Origin: JAAOII01 sp965207945
GTDB lineage: Bacteria; Pseudomonadota; Gammaproteobacteria; CBDBNL01; JAAOII01
Reading direction: 5' to 3'
NCBI GenBank assembly: GCA_965207945.1
Contig: OZ242303.1
Location: 1,302,001-1,366,000 of the forward strand
DNA: 64,000 nucleotides
Shown: one piece after another, positions 10,319-17,956 of the stretch
How the letters are laid out: every line of letters begins with the position of its first letter
Numbering within the stretch: position 1 is the stretch's first letter
Notes under the pieces: generated by a model
Told to the model about the DNA's origin: nothing
What the model saw: only the letters and a program-made list of their open reading frames with translations
Databases searched by the model: none
Translations under genes and position numbers: made by a program

Positions 10319-11749
10319 TCATGCCACTAATTCTTCTATTTGCAAAACACGAGATTTTAAGGTATCTATAAAAACATCACACTGTTCTTTCATAAGCTGA
10401 TTAAAATTTCCAGATTCATTATCTTTTGGCACTTTTAGAAACATCACATGAAAATGAATATCACTACCATGTTGTCTAATAACATCAGAAATTAATTCCA
10501 AAGATTGCTCCACATTAAAGTGCGCGTCCCATTCGTCTTCAGGCATTGGGTAGATAAACCCACATCCGCCTATTGGTCGTTCATTAGCATATTGACCTAT
10601 ATAGGTATGTAATTGGAAAAGGTCTTCTCGCTTTACGCCTTTATTGGTATTGAAATTTTTATACTTAACATCAAATACATAAAGTCCCCCATTACTTTCA
10701 AACACAATATCTGGTATTAACTTACGAACCCCTTTATTAGAGTATCCTGCCGTTGGTATTGGATGTTCTTTTCCGGATACTTCTCGTAATATTATGCTAT
10801 TTCTTATCAGAAGTTTTCTAATAAAATATTCAAATAGCATTGACACATCAAATAAGAAAGCGCTATCATCTTTTATAGAACCAAAATTAATTCCATGTTG
10901 AGTTATGATCCTCTTTGACAGATCTATCAAAATATTATAGTCGTTGTAAAAAGGATTAGTAAAATGTGGGGTTTCCATAATTTCCTTATAACTTCTTTTT
11001 ATTCCTTGATTTGCTATTACAAAAGAATTGTAGATGCCTCTTGTCTGCTCACAAAAAGAATAGCTCTTGATTAACTCATAAGCTTTAATAAAAAGGGAAG
11101 TTGCCGGACTACTGTAACTATGTTCTCGGTATGAGCAAAGATATTTACCTGATGTTTTATTGAGAAAGTAATCAACTGGGTCAATGCTGCCCCTAACCTT
11201 TGACGTCATTTCGGTCTTAGTTACATAAGTTTTGGGTATACCCAGACGGTATGCTCGCATAAATTTAATATTCCATAGGTATGCCAATAGCCAGTCATGC
11301 CCTTTCTTATTTCCCGCCCCACCAATATTTTCTACTTCACGGAAGCCATCTGTATCTGCAATTATGTACTGTAAGAATGAATCACCGAAACGGGAACTAA
11401 TATTCAATCCATAATCGCCCTTCTTTACAAAACCAACAACATTGCCAGTCTTTAGTGTGAAGTTATCTTTATTGCTACCAGTTATGTTAATAAACTCATC
11501 ATTAGTATTATGCTTATACTCTTCAGAATTGAATAGAAAATCAGTATGTCCGTTAGTATCATTAAATGCACGCTGCATATCGGATGATATAGATTGGAGG
11601 AATAGAAATGCTGGTTCATCTATTTGTCCGTTACTTTCTAAATTTGCATGGTAAGAGTTTCTGTTCCATTTATTGACCAGCATTCCTTCCTCGGATTGAT
11701 AACTTTGGTTATCACGAAGAGTTATACTTTTATGATTTTGATTTTCCAA
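10319..11749 (-). CDS. mcrC: McrC-like restriction endonuclease subunit
   Basis: The 476-residue protein fits the McrC/LlaJI family, the nuclease partner of the McrB GTPase. An N-terminal region of about 270 residues would mediate contact with McrB. A PD-(D/E)xK nuclease follows, seen as IPDIVF, then FDVKYK, near residues 340-365, with Gln (LFQLHTY) after it. It starts 5 bp after the mcrB stop on the same strand, so the two are co-transcribed and probably coupled. McrBC systems cut DNA with modified cytosine or related marks; the modification recognised here cannot be predicted. Length is somewhat larger than the E. coli protein, as is common for McrC homologues. Confidence 0.9.
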   Translation of the reverse strand: MENQNHKSITLRDNQSYQSEEGMLVNKWNRNSYHANLESNGQIDEPAFLFLQSISSDMQRAFNDTNGHTDFLFNSEEYKHNTNDEFINITGSNKDNFTLKTGNVVGFVKKGDYGLNISSRFGDSFLQYIIADTDGFREVENIGGAGNKKGHDWLLAYLWNIKFMRAYRLGIPKTYVTKTEMTSKVRGSIDPVDYFLNKTSGKYLCSYREHSYSSPATSLFIKAYELIKSYSFCEQTRGIYNSFVIANQGIKRSYKEIMETPHFTNPFYNDYNILIDLSKRIITQHGINFGSIKDDSAFLFDVSMLFEYFIRKLLIRNSIILREVSGKEHPIPTAGYSNKGVRKLIPDIVFESNGGLYVFDVKYKNFNTNKGVKREDLFQLHTYIGQYANERPIGGCGFIYPMPEDEWDAHFNVEQSLELISDVIRQHGSDIHFHVMFLKVPKDNESGNFNQLMKEQCDVFIDTLKSRVLQIEELVA

Positions 11750-11754
11750 AGCGT

Positions 11755-13488
11755 CTATTTATTACTTTCCATTCCAAACACTTTCCTAAATTGTTGGATG
11801 AGTTCATTCTCTTTACCACCTGTACCACGAAGATACTCATGTAATAAAGGATAGATGCAATCTACCCATATTTTATTTCTAACCTCATCAAGAGTTAAAT
11901 TATTTGGATACTTCATATTCATCAGATATGCATGTCCTATTTGATAGTCAGAACCAAGCAGCTCCGTATTTGTAATTTCTTTATTAAGAAACTCAAGATT
12001 TTCTGCTAATCCAACCCAATCTTGTTTTTTCTTTGCCAGATCCTGCTTTAGAATATCAATATTAGGCACAACTTCTTCCCAATGGAATCTTCTGCGCAGA
12101 GCGAAATCAAAACTTTCAATACTGCGGTCAATAGTATTCATAGTACCAATTAGACGAATATTAAATGGAATAAAGAATTGGTATCCCAACTCATTGTTAA
12201 ACATACCTGTTTCTTTATCATTAAGGGTTGAATATTGGGTTTTGATAACACCCTTTACACCCCGATATTCCAGACAATACATTAACTCTCCAAGAACTCG
12301 TGAAAGTTCTGCCCTATTAATTTCATCTATTATGAAGTAAAAAGGAGGGATGGCATCTATAAGTAATATAGAAGAATCTCCTATATCAAAAATATATTTC
12401 CAATGATTTTCTTTTTCTGTTAACCTACTTTTGCTATTCTCAATGTCTTTGATTGTAAGTGAACTGAAATTTTGGTTTTCACATATTTTGTGATTATAAA
12501 TGTCAAGTTCCCATTTACTAGCTTTTATACAGAAATCCTTGAATACCCCGTTTTGTAACCTAAGTTGAGTCGCTTCATTTTTATCTGGCACAGGCCGCAA
12601 ACCTTCCATAAAATCTTCATAACTAAACGAAGGATGAAACTGAACAAATTCATGCTGCTCTGCATACATATAGTAACTTGTTGGCGCAAATTTCTTTTTC
12701 CATTCATTAAAGTGTGATTCGGCCTGTTTCTTAGCTTCGTATGTCTTACCAGTTCCAGGAGGACCATATTTAATCACTTGATTTTTAATGGCGAATATAT
12801 CTTTCATATTTTCATTTTGGGTTGTCGTATCGTTATAAGGAGCTACTATATTTTTTTCAGGGTTTTCTATATGTTCATTTAAGCGCCAAACAAACATACT
12901 TAAATAAAATTCATCTGTCTTTTCATTTTCTAATTCATTCTGAAGTTTTTCTCTAATTTCTTTCATTAGAAATTGATTTCTTGCGAACCATTCTCGGGAT
13001 CTGTTATTACGACCTGTATTATAAGGATATTCAGATATCATTTTTTCCTTCATTAACCATTTAAATACTGCATCAAATTTTTTAACACTAACTGTAGTAG
13101 ATACCCCAAGGGTACTTGCTGCAGCTATCCTATTAATCAATAAATGATTCTGTTTACCTTTCCAATTTTTATAAAGTTCATGATAAGTATTCTCTGTTGG
13201 ATTTTTGATAAGAGACTCAAGGGCAGACATAAAATTATCATCCTTAATAAATGAGTTAAATCTCTTAGGTAGTAAACCCGATTGTTTGCAACTAGCAATT
13301 CCGTTATCTCTAGTTTTAATTAATTTATCTAAAAAATCTTTATCCTGCTTCCATGATTCATCTTTATTAATAGTGTAATGAACATGATTAAAAAAATTTT
13401 TGTAATTGTTGTACCAAATATTAAATCCTTTGTTATCCTTGTCAACAAGACTTTCATAATAATGTTTTAATTTGTTTTCCATAATCAT
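11755..13488 (-). CDS. mcrB: McrB-like AAA+ GTPase subunit
   Basis: The 577-residue protein has an N-terminal region of about 230 residues, then a McrB-type AAA+ motor. The motor shows a P-loop (GPPGTGKT, residues 240-247), a Walker B (FIIDEINRAE, near 386), and the McrB signature MNTIDRS near residue 450, followed by ALRRRF. That signature is the guanine-recognition element of McrB, so GTP rather than ATP is the likely nucleotide. The N-terminal region is not the E. coli DNA-binding domain as far as I can tell. It is duplicated as a separate protein at 17007..17690. Either ATG of the start (residue 1 or 3) is possible. The promoter region is shared divergently with the FRG-TPR gene. Confidence 0.9.
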   Translation of the reverse strand: MIMENKLKHYYESLVDKDNKGFNIWYNNYKNFFNHVHYTINKDESWKQDKDFLDKLIKTRDNGIASCKQSGLLPKRFNSFIKDDNFMSALESLIKNPTENTYHELYKNWKGKQNHLLINRIAAASTLGVSTTVSVKKFDAVFKWLMKEKMISEYPYNTGRNNRSREWFARNQFLMKEIREKLQNELENEKTDEFYLSMFVWRLNEHIENPEKNIVAPYNDTTTQNENMKDIFAIKNQVIKYGPPGTGKTYEAKKQAESHFNEWKKKFAPTSYYMYAEQHEFVQFHPSFSYEDFMEGLRPVPDKNEATQLRLQNGVFKDFCIKASKWELDIYNHKICENQNFSSLTIKDIENSKSRLTEKENHWKYIFDIGDSSILLIDAIPPFYFIIDEINRAELSRVLGELMYCLEYRGVKGVIKTQYSTLNDKETGMFNNELGYQFFIPFNIRLIGTMNTIDRSIESFDFALRRRFHWEEVVPNIDILKQDLAKKKQDWVGLAENLEFLNKEITNTELLGSDYQIGHAYLMNMKYPNNLTLDEVRNKIWVDCIYPLLHEYLRGTGGKENELIQQFRKVFGMESNK

Positions 13489-13627
13489 TTATACAACATA
13501 TCTAACATGATGTCAAGTTATGTAATTCCTTTTTAGTTACTCCAGTAAAATAATGCAATATTAAATAAAGAGTAAATCAAGTTCACACATACTATATTAC
13601 TTGTACATAGAATTAGACAGATTAAGA

Positions 13628-13633
13628 TATAAT
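13628..13633 (+). promoter_or_regulatory. -10 element of the first FRG-TPR gene
   Basis: A perfect TATAAT stands 7 nt before the ATG of a 19-codon mini-ORF. Transcription would then start at or next to the A of that ATG, giving a leaderless message. No good -35 box was found at the usual distance. The same arrangement occurs before the second FRG-TPR gene. Confidence 0.6.
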
Positions 13634-13640
13634 AACAAAA

Positions 13641-13700
13641 ATGAATTATTCTACCAAAATATATAAAAAGGTTCTGCCAGCAACCACCCTACTTCCTTGA
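13641..13700 (+). CDS. Conserved 19-codon leader ORF before FRG-TPR gene 1
   Basis: The ORF encodes MNYSTKIYKKVLPATTLLP and ends in TGA at 13698-13700. Its stop overlaps the TTG start of the FRG-TPR gene (13697-13699), in the -1 frame. A near-copy stands in the same place before the second paralogue (MNSSTKTYKKVLPPTTLLL). Of eight base differences between the two, four are synonymous in this frame. There is no Shine-Dalgarno sequence before either the mini-ORF or the TTG. I infer leaderless translation of the mini-ORF and re-initiation at the overlapping TTG. A -1 frameshift on the AAAAAG run (13665-13670) could instead fuse the two frames. Its product could also be functionless. Confidence 0.5.
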   Translation: MNYSTKIYKKVLPATTLLP

Positions 13701-15352
13701 GTTATATTCAAGATACTGGAAGTAATGCACCAGTAGTTAATTCCGTTTCAGAGTTTCTTGCATGCATTAATGATATTATAAAATATAACAATGACCAGGG
13801 AAGTAAATTTTTGTTTAGAGGTCAAGAGAACGAAGAGTGGGAGATGGAAACATCTGCTTATAGGCGTCTAAAAAGAGAATCCAACGATAATCAAGTATCA
13901 GAAGGAGAGGAATTGTATTACAATCTTGGATTAATACAACAATTTAGACATGCAGATTTCCATAGCAAGTACTCATCAGAAATAATGCAGCAGGACTTAG
14001 GTATTTTAGCTCAACTACAACATATGGGAGCTGCAACCTCATTAATTGATTTCACTGATAACGCAACAACTGCTTTATGGTTTGCTTGTAAAAAAAGTAT
14101 AAACTCAGATAGTAATCATAATAATGGCAAGGTATTTATTTTATTTGCAGGTGGCGAACATAATTTTGAAGAGATTGATAGTTTAGAACAAATAAAAAAT
14201 TCTAGAGTAAGATTTCCTAAACAATTAGAATTTGCTAAAGAAAATAATATATTAAACAATGAAAAGTTAAACTATTGGAAACCAGCGCATCTTAATAATC
14301 GCATTACTGCTCAGCAATCTTATTTTTTAATAGGCAAAAGAGAACCACCAAAAATGCAAGAAATAGTTATAGCAGGAGCTTCAAAAATTGATATGTTAGA
14401 AGAGCTATCATTAGTACATGGAATTGAGCGAACGACATTATTTCCAGATTTAGTTGGTTTTGCGCAGGCAAATTCTGTAGATTCAGCTTACGGCAAAGAA
14501 GAAAAACTGTTAAGAAAGAGAAATATTATTCGCCATCACGATGAAATTATTGAACAAAGCCCTGAAGATCTCGGAGCTTATAGTAATCGAAGCATTGCTA
14601 AGTACAATTTGGGGGATTACGAAGGGGCTATTGATGATTTTACCCAAGCTATTAATATTGACCCAAAGAATGCAAATGCTTACAATAATCGTGGTTACAT
14701 TAAATATCAAATAGAACGTTACAAAGATGCTACTGATGATTTCAATGAAGCTATTAAGATTGACCCAAGCACTGCATTATTTTATAATAATCGCGGTAAT
14801 CTTAAATGCACGTTAAAAAAATATCAACTTGCTGTTAATGATTACAATGAAGCTATTAAAATTGAATCAAATAATGCATTATTTTATAACGGTCGCGGAC
14901 ATGCTAAGCGTGGATTAAAAGATTATAAAGAAGCTATTAATGATTTTACTAAAGCTATTAATATTGACCCGAATGATGTAAATTCTTACAACGAACTCGG
15001 AAACACTAAACTTAAATTAAAAGATTATAAAGAAGCTATTAATGATTTTACTAAAGCTATTGAAATTGATCCAAAGAATGCAAATCTTTACTATAATCGT
15101 GGTATGACTGAATATGAATCCAAAGATTATAAAGAAGCTATTAATGATTTTACTAAAGCTATTGAAATTGATCCAAAGAATGCAAATGCTTACCATAGCT
15201 CTGGTAAAGCTAAACTTGAGTTAAATGATTATAAAGAAGCTATTAATGATTATGAAACAGCACTGAAGCATAGTATAGACAAAGATTTAACTGAGGATAT
15301 AACTCTAGACCTTGAGGATGCCCAGGACACTTTTAGAGAACGTACAAGGTAA
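13697..15352 (+). CDS. FRG-domain protein with C-terminal TPR array, paralogue 1
   Basis: The 551-residue protein has an N-terminal FRG domain (roughly residues 14-260), named after the Phe-Arg-Gly motif, here at residues 40-42 (LFRGQ). Other family-typical pieces are LAQLQHMGAATSLIDFT and a later NNRITAQQSYFL. The domain's biochemical role is not established to my knowledge. From about residue 285 seven 34-residue TPRs follow, with consensus AYNNRGxxKxxLKDYKEAIxDF. Start is TTG at 13697: in this frame a TAA at 13664 limits the upstream extension and no ATG or GTG lies between. It is tandem with a paralogue and divergent from mcrB, so it probably belongs to the defence module. Confidence 0.85.
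   Translation: MSYIQDTGSNAPVVNSVSEFLACINDIIKYNNDQGSKFLFRGQENEEWEMETSAYRRLKRESNDNQVSEGEELYYNLGLIQQFRHADFHSKYSSEIMQQDLGILAQLQHMGAATSLIDFTDNATTALWFACKKSINSDSNHNNGKVFILFAGGEHNFEEIDSLEQIKNSRVRFPKQLEFAKENNILNNEKLNYWKPAHLNNRITAQQSYFLIGKREPPKMQEIVIAGASKIDMLEELSLVHGIERTTLFPDLVGFAQANSVDSAYGKEEKLLRKRNIIRHHDEIIEQSPEDLGAYSNRSIAKYNLGDYEGAIDDFTQAINIDPKNANAYNNRGYIKYQIERYKDATDDFNEAIKIDPSTALFYNNRGNLKCTLKKYQLAVNDYNEAIKIESNNALFYNGRGHAKRGLKDYKEAINDFTKAINIDPNDVNSYNELGNTKLKLKDYKEAINDFTKAIEIDPKNANLYYNRGMTEYESKDYKEAINDFTKAIEIDPKNANAYHSSGKAKLELNDYKEAINDYETALKHSIDKDLTEDITLDLEDAQDTFRERTR
15020..15187 (+). repeat. 102-bp direct repeats in the TPR array
   Basis: A 66-bp stretch at 15020-15085 recurs without change at 15122-15187, offset by 102 bp (one TPR of 34 codons). 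Close variants continue upstream at about 14920. DNA-level identity between neighbouring repeats implies recent unequal crossing-over, so the number of TPRs may vary between strains. Confidence 0.85.
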
Positions 15353-15379
15353 CTCTTCTAAAAACAATAAATAGTAAGA

Positions 15380-15385
15380 TATAAT
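15380..15385 (+). promoter_or_regulatory. -10 element of the second FRG-TPR gene
   Basis: A perfect TATAAT ends 6 nt before the ATG of the second 19-codon mini-ORF, reproducing the layout before the first paralogue. It lies 27 bp after the stop of paralogue 1, so each paralogue seems to have its own promoter rather than relying on one transcript. Confidence 0.55.
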
Positions 15386-15391
15386 AATAAA

Positions 15392-15451
15392 ATGAATTCT
15401 TCTACTAAAACATATAAAAAGGTTCTTCCTCCAACCACTCTACTTCTTTGA
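15392..15451 (+). CDS. Conserved 19-codon leader ORF before FRG-TPR gene 2
   Basis: The ORF encodes MNSSTKTYKKVLPPTTLLL and stops with TGA at 15449-15451. It overlaps the TTG start at 15448 exactly as in the first copy. Length and frame offset are identical in both copies. See the entry at 13641 for the alternatives (translational coupling, -1 frameshift, or a merely duplicated untranslated region). Confidence 0.5.
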   Translation: MNSSTKTYKKVLPPTTLLL

Positions 15452-16920
15452 GTAATAATAAGAACAATGGGTCCGTTGAGAATGTTAAAGATTTTCTTGA
15501 ACACATCAACAAAATTGTAAAGCCAGAAACTCAAAAGGCAAGCAAAGTTTTATTTAGAGGGCAAGAGAGTGCAGAGTGGCCAATAGAAACATCTGCTCAT
15601 AGACGTTTAAGAGGAAAATCAAATGAAAAAATAATATCAGAAGAACAAGAACTATATTACAATATTAGATTAATAGAACAGTTTAAACATGGGGATTTCC
15701 ATAGTCCTAATTCATCAGAAATGATGAAAAATGACTTAGGTATTCTAGCCCAATTACAACATCAGGGAGCTGCTACTTCATTAATTGATTTCTCGGATAA
15801 TCCTTTAGTCGCTTTATGGTTTGCTTGCCAAGAAAGCCCAAAATCGGTTAGTGATCATAATGGACAGGTATTCATTCTATCTACAAGTAGTAATAAATAT
15901 AATTTTGAAGAGATAGATAGTATTGAACAAATAGAGTATTATAAAGTAAGTATTCCTGATCAATTACACAATCCTAAGATAGATGGTATATTGAACGACC
16001 CTACGTTCTTCTATTGGAAACCAGCACATCTTAATAACCGTATTACTGCCCAGCAATCATATTTTTTGATAGGCAAAAGAAAACTCCCAGAAATGGAAAA
16101 AATATCTATAGAAGAAAATTCAAAATTTAATATCCTAAAAGAGTTATTATCAGTATATGGGATTAATGAAGTAACGCTATACCCCGATTTAGTCGGTTTT
16201 GCGCAAGCAAATTCTTCACGTTCATCTTATGACCAAGAGACACAAAATGAAACACAAAAATTTATATATAAAAAAAGTATTTTTCGCCTAAATAAAAAGA
16301 TCAAAGAAAACTCTGAAGATTATGATTCTTATAGCAAACGAGGGGTTGCCAAATATAAATTGGATGATTATAAAGGTGCTATTGATGATTGGAGTGAAGT
16401 TATCAAGGTTAATCCAAATAATGCAACTATTTACTATAATTGTGGGGTCGCTAAGGGTAAATTAAAAGATTATAAAAGAGCTATTGATAATTATGATAAA
16501 GCCATTAAGTATAATCCAGATTATGCAGACGCTTACAATAATCGTGGTGATGCAAAAGATCAATTAAAAGATAATAAAGGCGCTATGGATGATTACAATA
16601 AAGCTATTAAGATTGATCCAAACCATGCAGATGCTTACAATAATCGTGGGGCAGCTAAATATGAATTAAAAGATAATAAAGGTGCTATGGATGATTACAA
16701 TAAAGCTATTGAGATTAATCCAAATTATGCAACTGCTTACAATAATCGTGGCGATGCTAAAATTAAATTAGAAGATTATAAAGGCGCTATTGATGATTAT
16801 CAAACAGTTTTAAAACATAGTAAGGATACAAACTTAACTGAGATTGCAAATAAAAATATTAAGCTAGGCAAGGCAAAATTAAAGGAAGTACAGAATAAAT
16901 TTTCTAAAGATAAGAAGTAG
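15448..16920 (+). CDS. FRG-domain protein with C-terminal TPR array, paralogue 2
   Basis: The 490-residue paralogue of the preceding gene has its FRG motif at residues 36-38. It keeps the same family landmarks (LAQLQHQGAATSLIDFS and NNRITAQQSYFL) and has five TPRs from about residue 290. The FRG halves of the two proteins are very alike but not identical, whereas the TPR arrays differ in number and sequence. That would fit a common effector part with changing binding surfaces, though this is inference. Initiation is again TTG overlapping a mini-ORF stop. It is convergent with the free-standing McrB N-domain gene, 86 bp away, mirroring the TPR-remnant/mcrC arrangement. Confidence 0.85.
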   Translation: MSNNKNNGSVENVKDFLEHINKIVKPETQKASKVLFRGQESAEWPIETSAHRRLRGKSNEKIISEEQELYYNIRLIEQFKHGDFHSPNSSEMMKNDLGILAQLQHQGAATSLIDFSDNPLVALWFACQESPKSVSDHNGQVFILSTSSNKYNFEEIDSIEQIEYYKVSIPDQLHNPKIDGILNDPTFFYWKPAHLNNRITAQQSYFLIGKRKLPEMEKISIEENSKFNILKELLSVYGINEVTLYPDLVGFAQANSSRSSYDQETQNETQKFIYKKSIFRLNKKIKENSEDYDSYSKRGVAKYKLDDYKGAIDDWSEVIKVNPNNATIYYNCGVAKGKLKDYKRAIDNYDKAIKYNPDYADAYNNRGDAKDQLKDNKGAMDDYNKAIKIDPNHADAYNNRGAAKYELKDNKGAMDDYNKAIEINPNYATAYNNRGDAKIKLEDYKGAIDDYQTVLKHSKDTNLTEIANKNIKLGKAKLKEVQNKFSKDKK

Positions 16921-17006
16921 TTAAATTATGTCTTTTAGTGGTGGTGGTTTAGCTAAAATTTAAAGGGGTGAGTTATTGTAGAGGATTGTATATTATCTTA
17001 TAGTTC

Positions 17007-17690
17007 TTATTTTTTAAGATGGAAGGATTCACTGTATTTGTATAGATACCAAACAAAGTGACTTAAAAATATTTCATCTGTCGTACCACTTTTTAGTTCG
17101 TCTTGGAATTGTTGTTTAATTTCTTTCATTAGAAATAGGTTTTTCCTAAACCATTGTTGGGACTCAGTGTAATGACTATCGTCAGGATGATATTGCTCAA
17201 TCATTTTTTCTCTAATTAGCCAATCAAATAGAGGGTTAAATTTTTGTATATCCACTGTTGTGGATACTTCAGTTGTGCTGGCTGCCGCTGTGCGGAGAAT
17301 TCTTATTAGATTATTAGATCCTTTTTCTTCTTTCCAAATTTTTTCAAAACGCTGAAGAGTAATATCTGTTGGATTTAAGATTAGTTCTGTAAGGGCAGAC
17401 ATAAAATTATCACTTCCGATAAATGAATGGAATTGTTCCTTTGATAACATTGACTGCCCGCATGAAGCAATACCATTATTTTTTTTGTAAAGTAACTCCT
17501 CTAAAAATTCTTCATTTTCTCCCCATGAGTGATTCCCAGTTTTAATGAGATTTCTTATTCTTTTGAGTTTACCAAATAAATATTTATGTTGGCCGTACCA
17601 ATATTTAACGCTTTCTATGCCTTCTATCTCTTCCCTTTCCATGCGTTGGTTAACGAGGCGTTCGTAAAGTAATTTTAATGTAGTTGTCAT
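17007..17690 (-). CDS. Free-standing paralogue of the McrB N-terminal domain
   Basis: The 227-residue protein (ATG at 17690; an upstream in-frame start would add 22 residues) aligns along its whole length with the first 230 residues of the McrB-like protein at 11755..13488. Shared landmarks are NNGIASC/DNGIASC, DNFMSAL, AAASTxxVSTTV, and FLMKEI before the acidic end. It stops just where the AAA+ motor would begin and has no P-loop. It may be a relic of a second mcrBC copy or a functional modulator, for example a target-binding decoy or an assembly inhibitor. The intact frame and conserved core argue against a long-dead pseudogene. Confidence 0.75.
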   Translation of the reverse strand: MTTTLKLLYERLVNQRMEREEIEGIESVKYWYGQHKYLFGKLKRIRNLIKTGNHSWGENEEFLEELLYKKNNGIASCGQSMLSKEQFHSFIGSDNFMSALTELILNPTDITLQRFEKIWKEEKGSNNLIRILRTAAASTTEVSTTVDIQKFNPLFDWLIREKMIEQYHPDDSHYTESQQWFRKNLFLMKEIKQQFQDELKSGTTDEIFLSHFVWYLYKYSESFHLKK

Positions 17691-17810
17691 GTTTATATTA
17701 TAGTGTATTTTAATGATATGAGTATAGCGATGGCTTGTTGTAAGTTCAAAGTCCATTTATTCATATAACGCGAGTATCCCGATGGTGCATTGCAAGAGTT
17801 AGATATTTTG

Positions 17811-17851
17811 CGGGCGGAGCATGGCTCCGCCCCTACAGACCATCATTCCAA
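17811..17851 (+). repeat. Dispersed palindromic repeat, copy 1
   Basis: The core is an inverted repeat, GGGCGGAGC then ATG then GCTCCGCCC, followed by CTACAGACC. Copies with the same flanking words occur near 26521 and 36937. It marks the junction between the AT-rich island and the core genes. Confidence 0.75.
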
Positions 17852-17923
17852 GGATTTAGACATCATAGGTGTTTACCATTGCAAGAATTTATACACCATG
17901 CCAGGTTAGTGTCGTAATGTCAT

Positions 17924-17945
17924 ACACCGCACATAAGTGCGGTGT
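17924..17945. terminator. Perfect hairpin downstream of cca
   Basis: A 9-bp perfect stem (ACACCGCAC / GTGCGGTGT) with an ATAA loop lies 12 bp past the cca stop. No T-run follows on either strand, so it may stabilise the mRNA 3' end or end transcription weakly. Confidence 0.45.
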
Positions 17946-17956
17946 TAATTACAATG

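Noticed and set aside
13641..13700. Programmed -1 frameshift joining mini-ORF and FRG-TPR as the main explanation
   Set aside because: The conserved TAAAAAG is not a canonical slippery heptamer (the P-site tRNA would re-pair with a mismatch). The overlapping TTG offers a simpler start, so it is kept only as an alternative.
14580..15260. CRISPR-like regular repetition in AT-rich DNA
   Set aside because: The 102-bp period is the codon-level TPR repeat; there are no unique spacers between short repeats.
1..17700. Prophage or insertion-sequence origin of the AT-rich island
   Set aside because: No integrase, transposase, phage structural gene or clear attachment-site pair was found.
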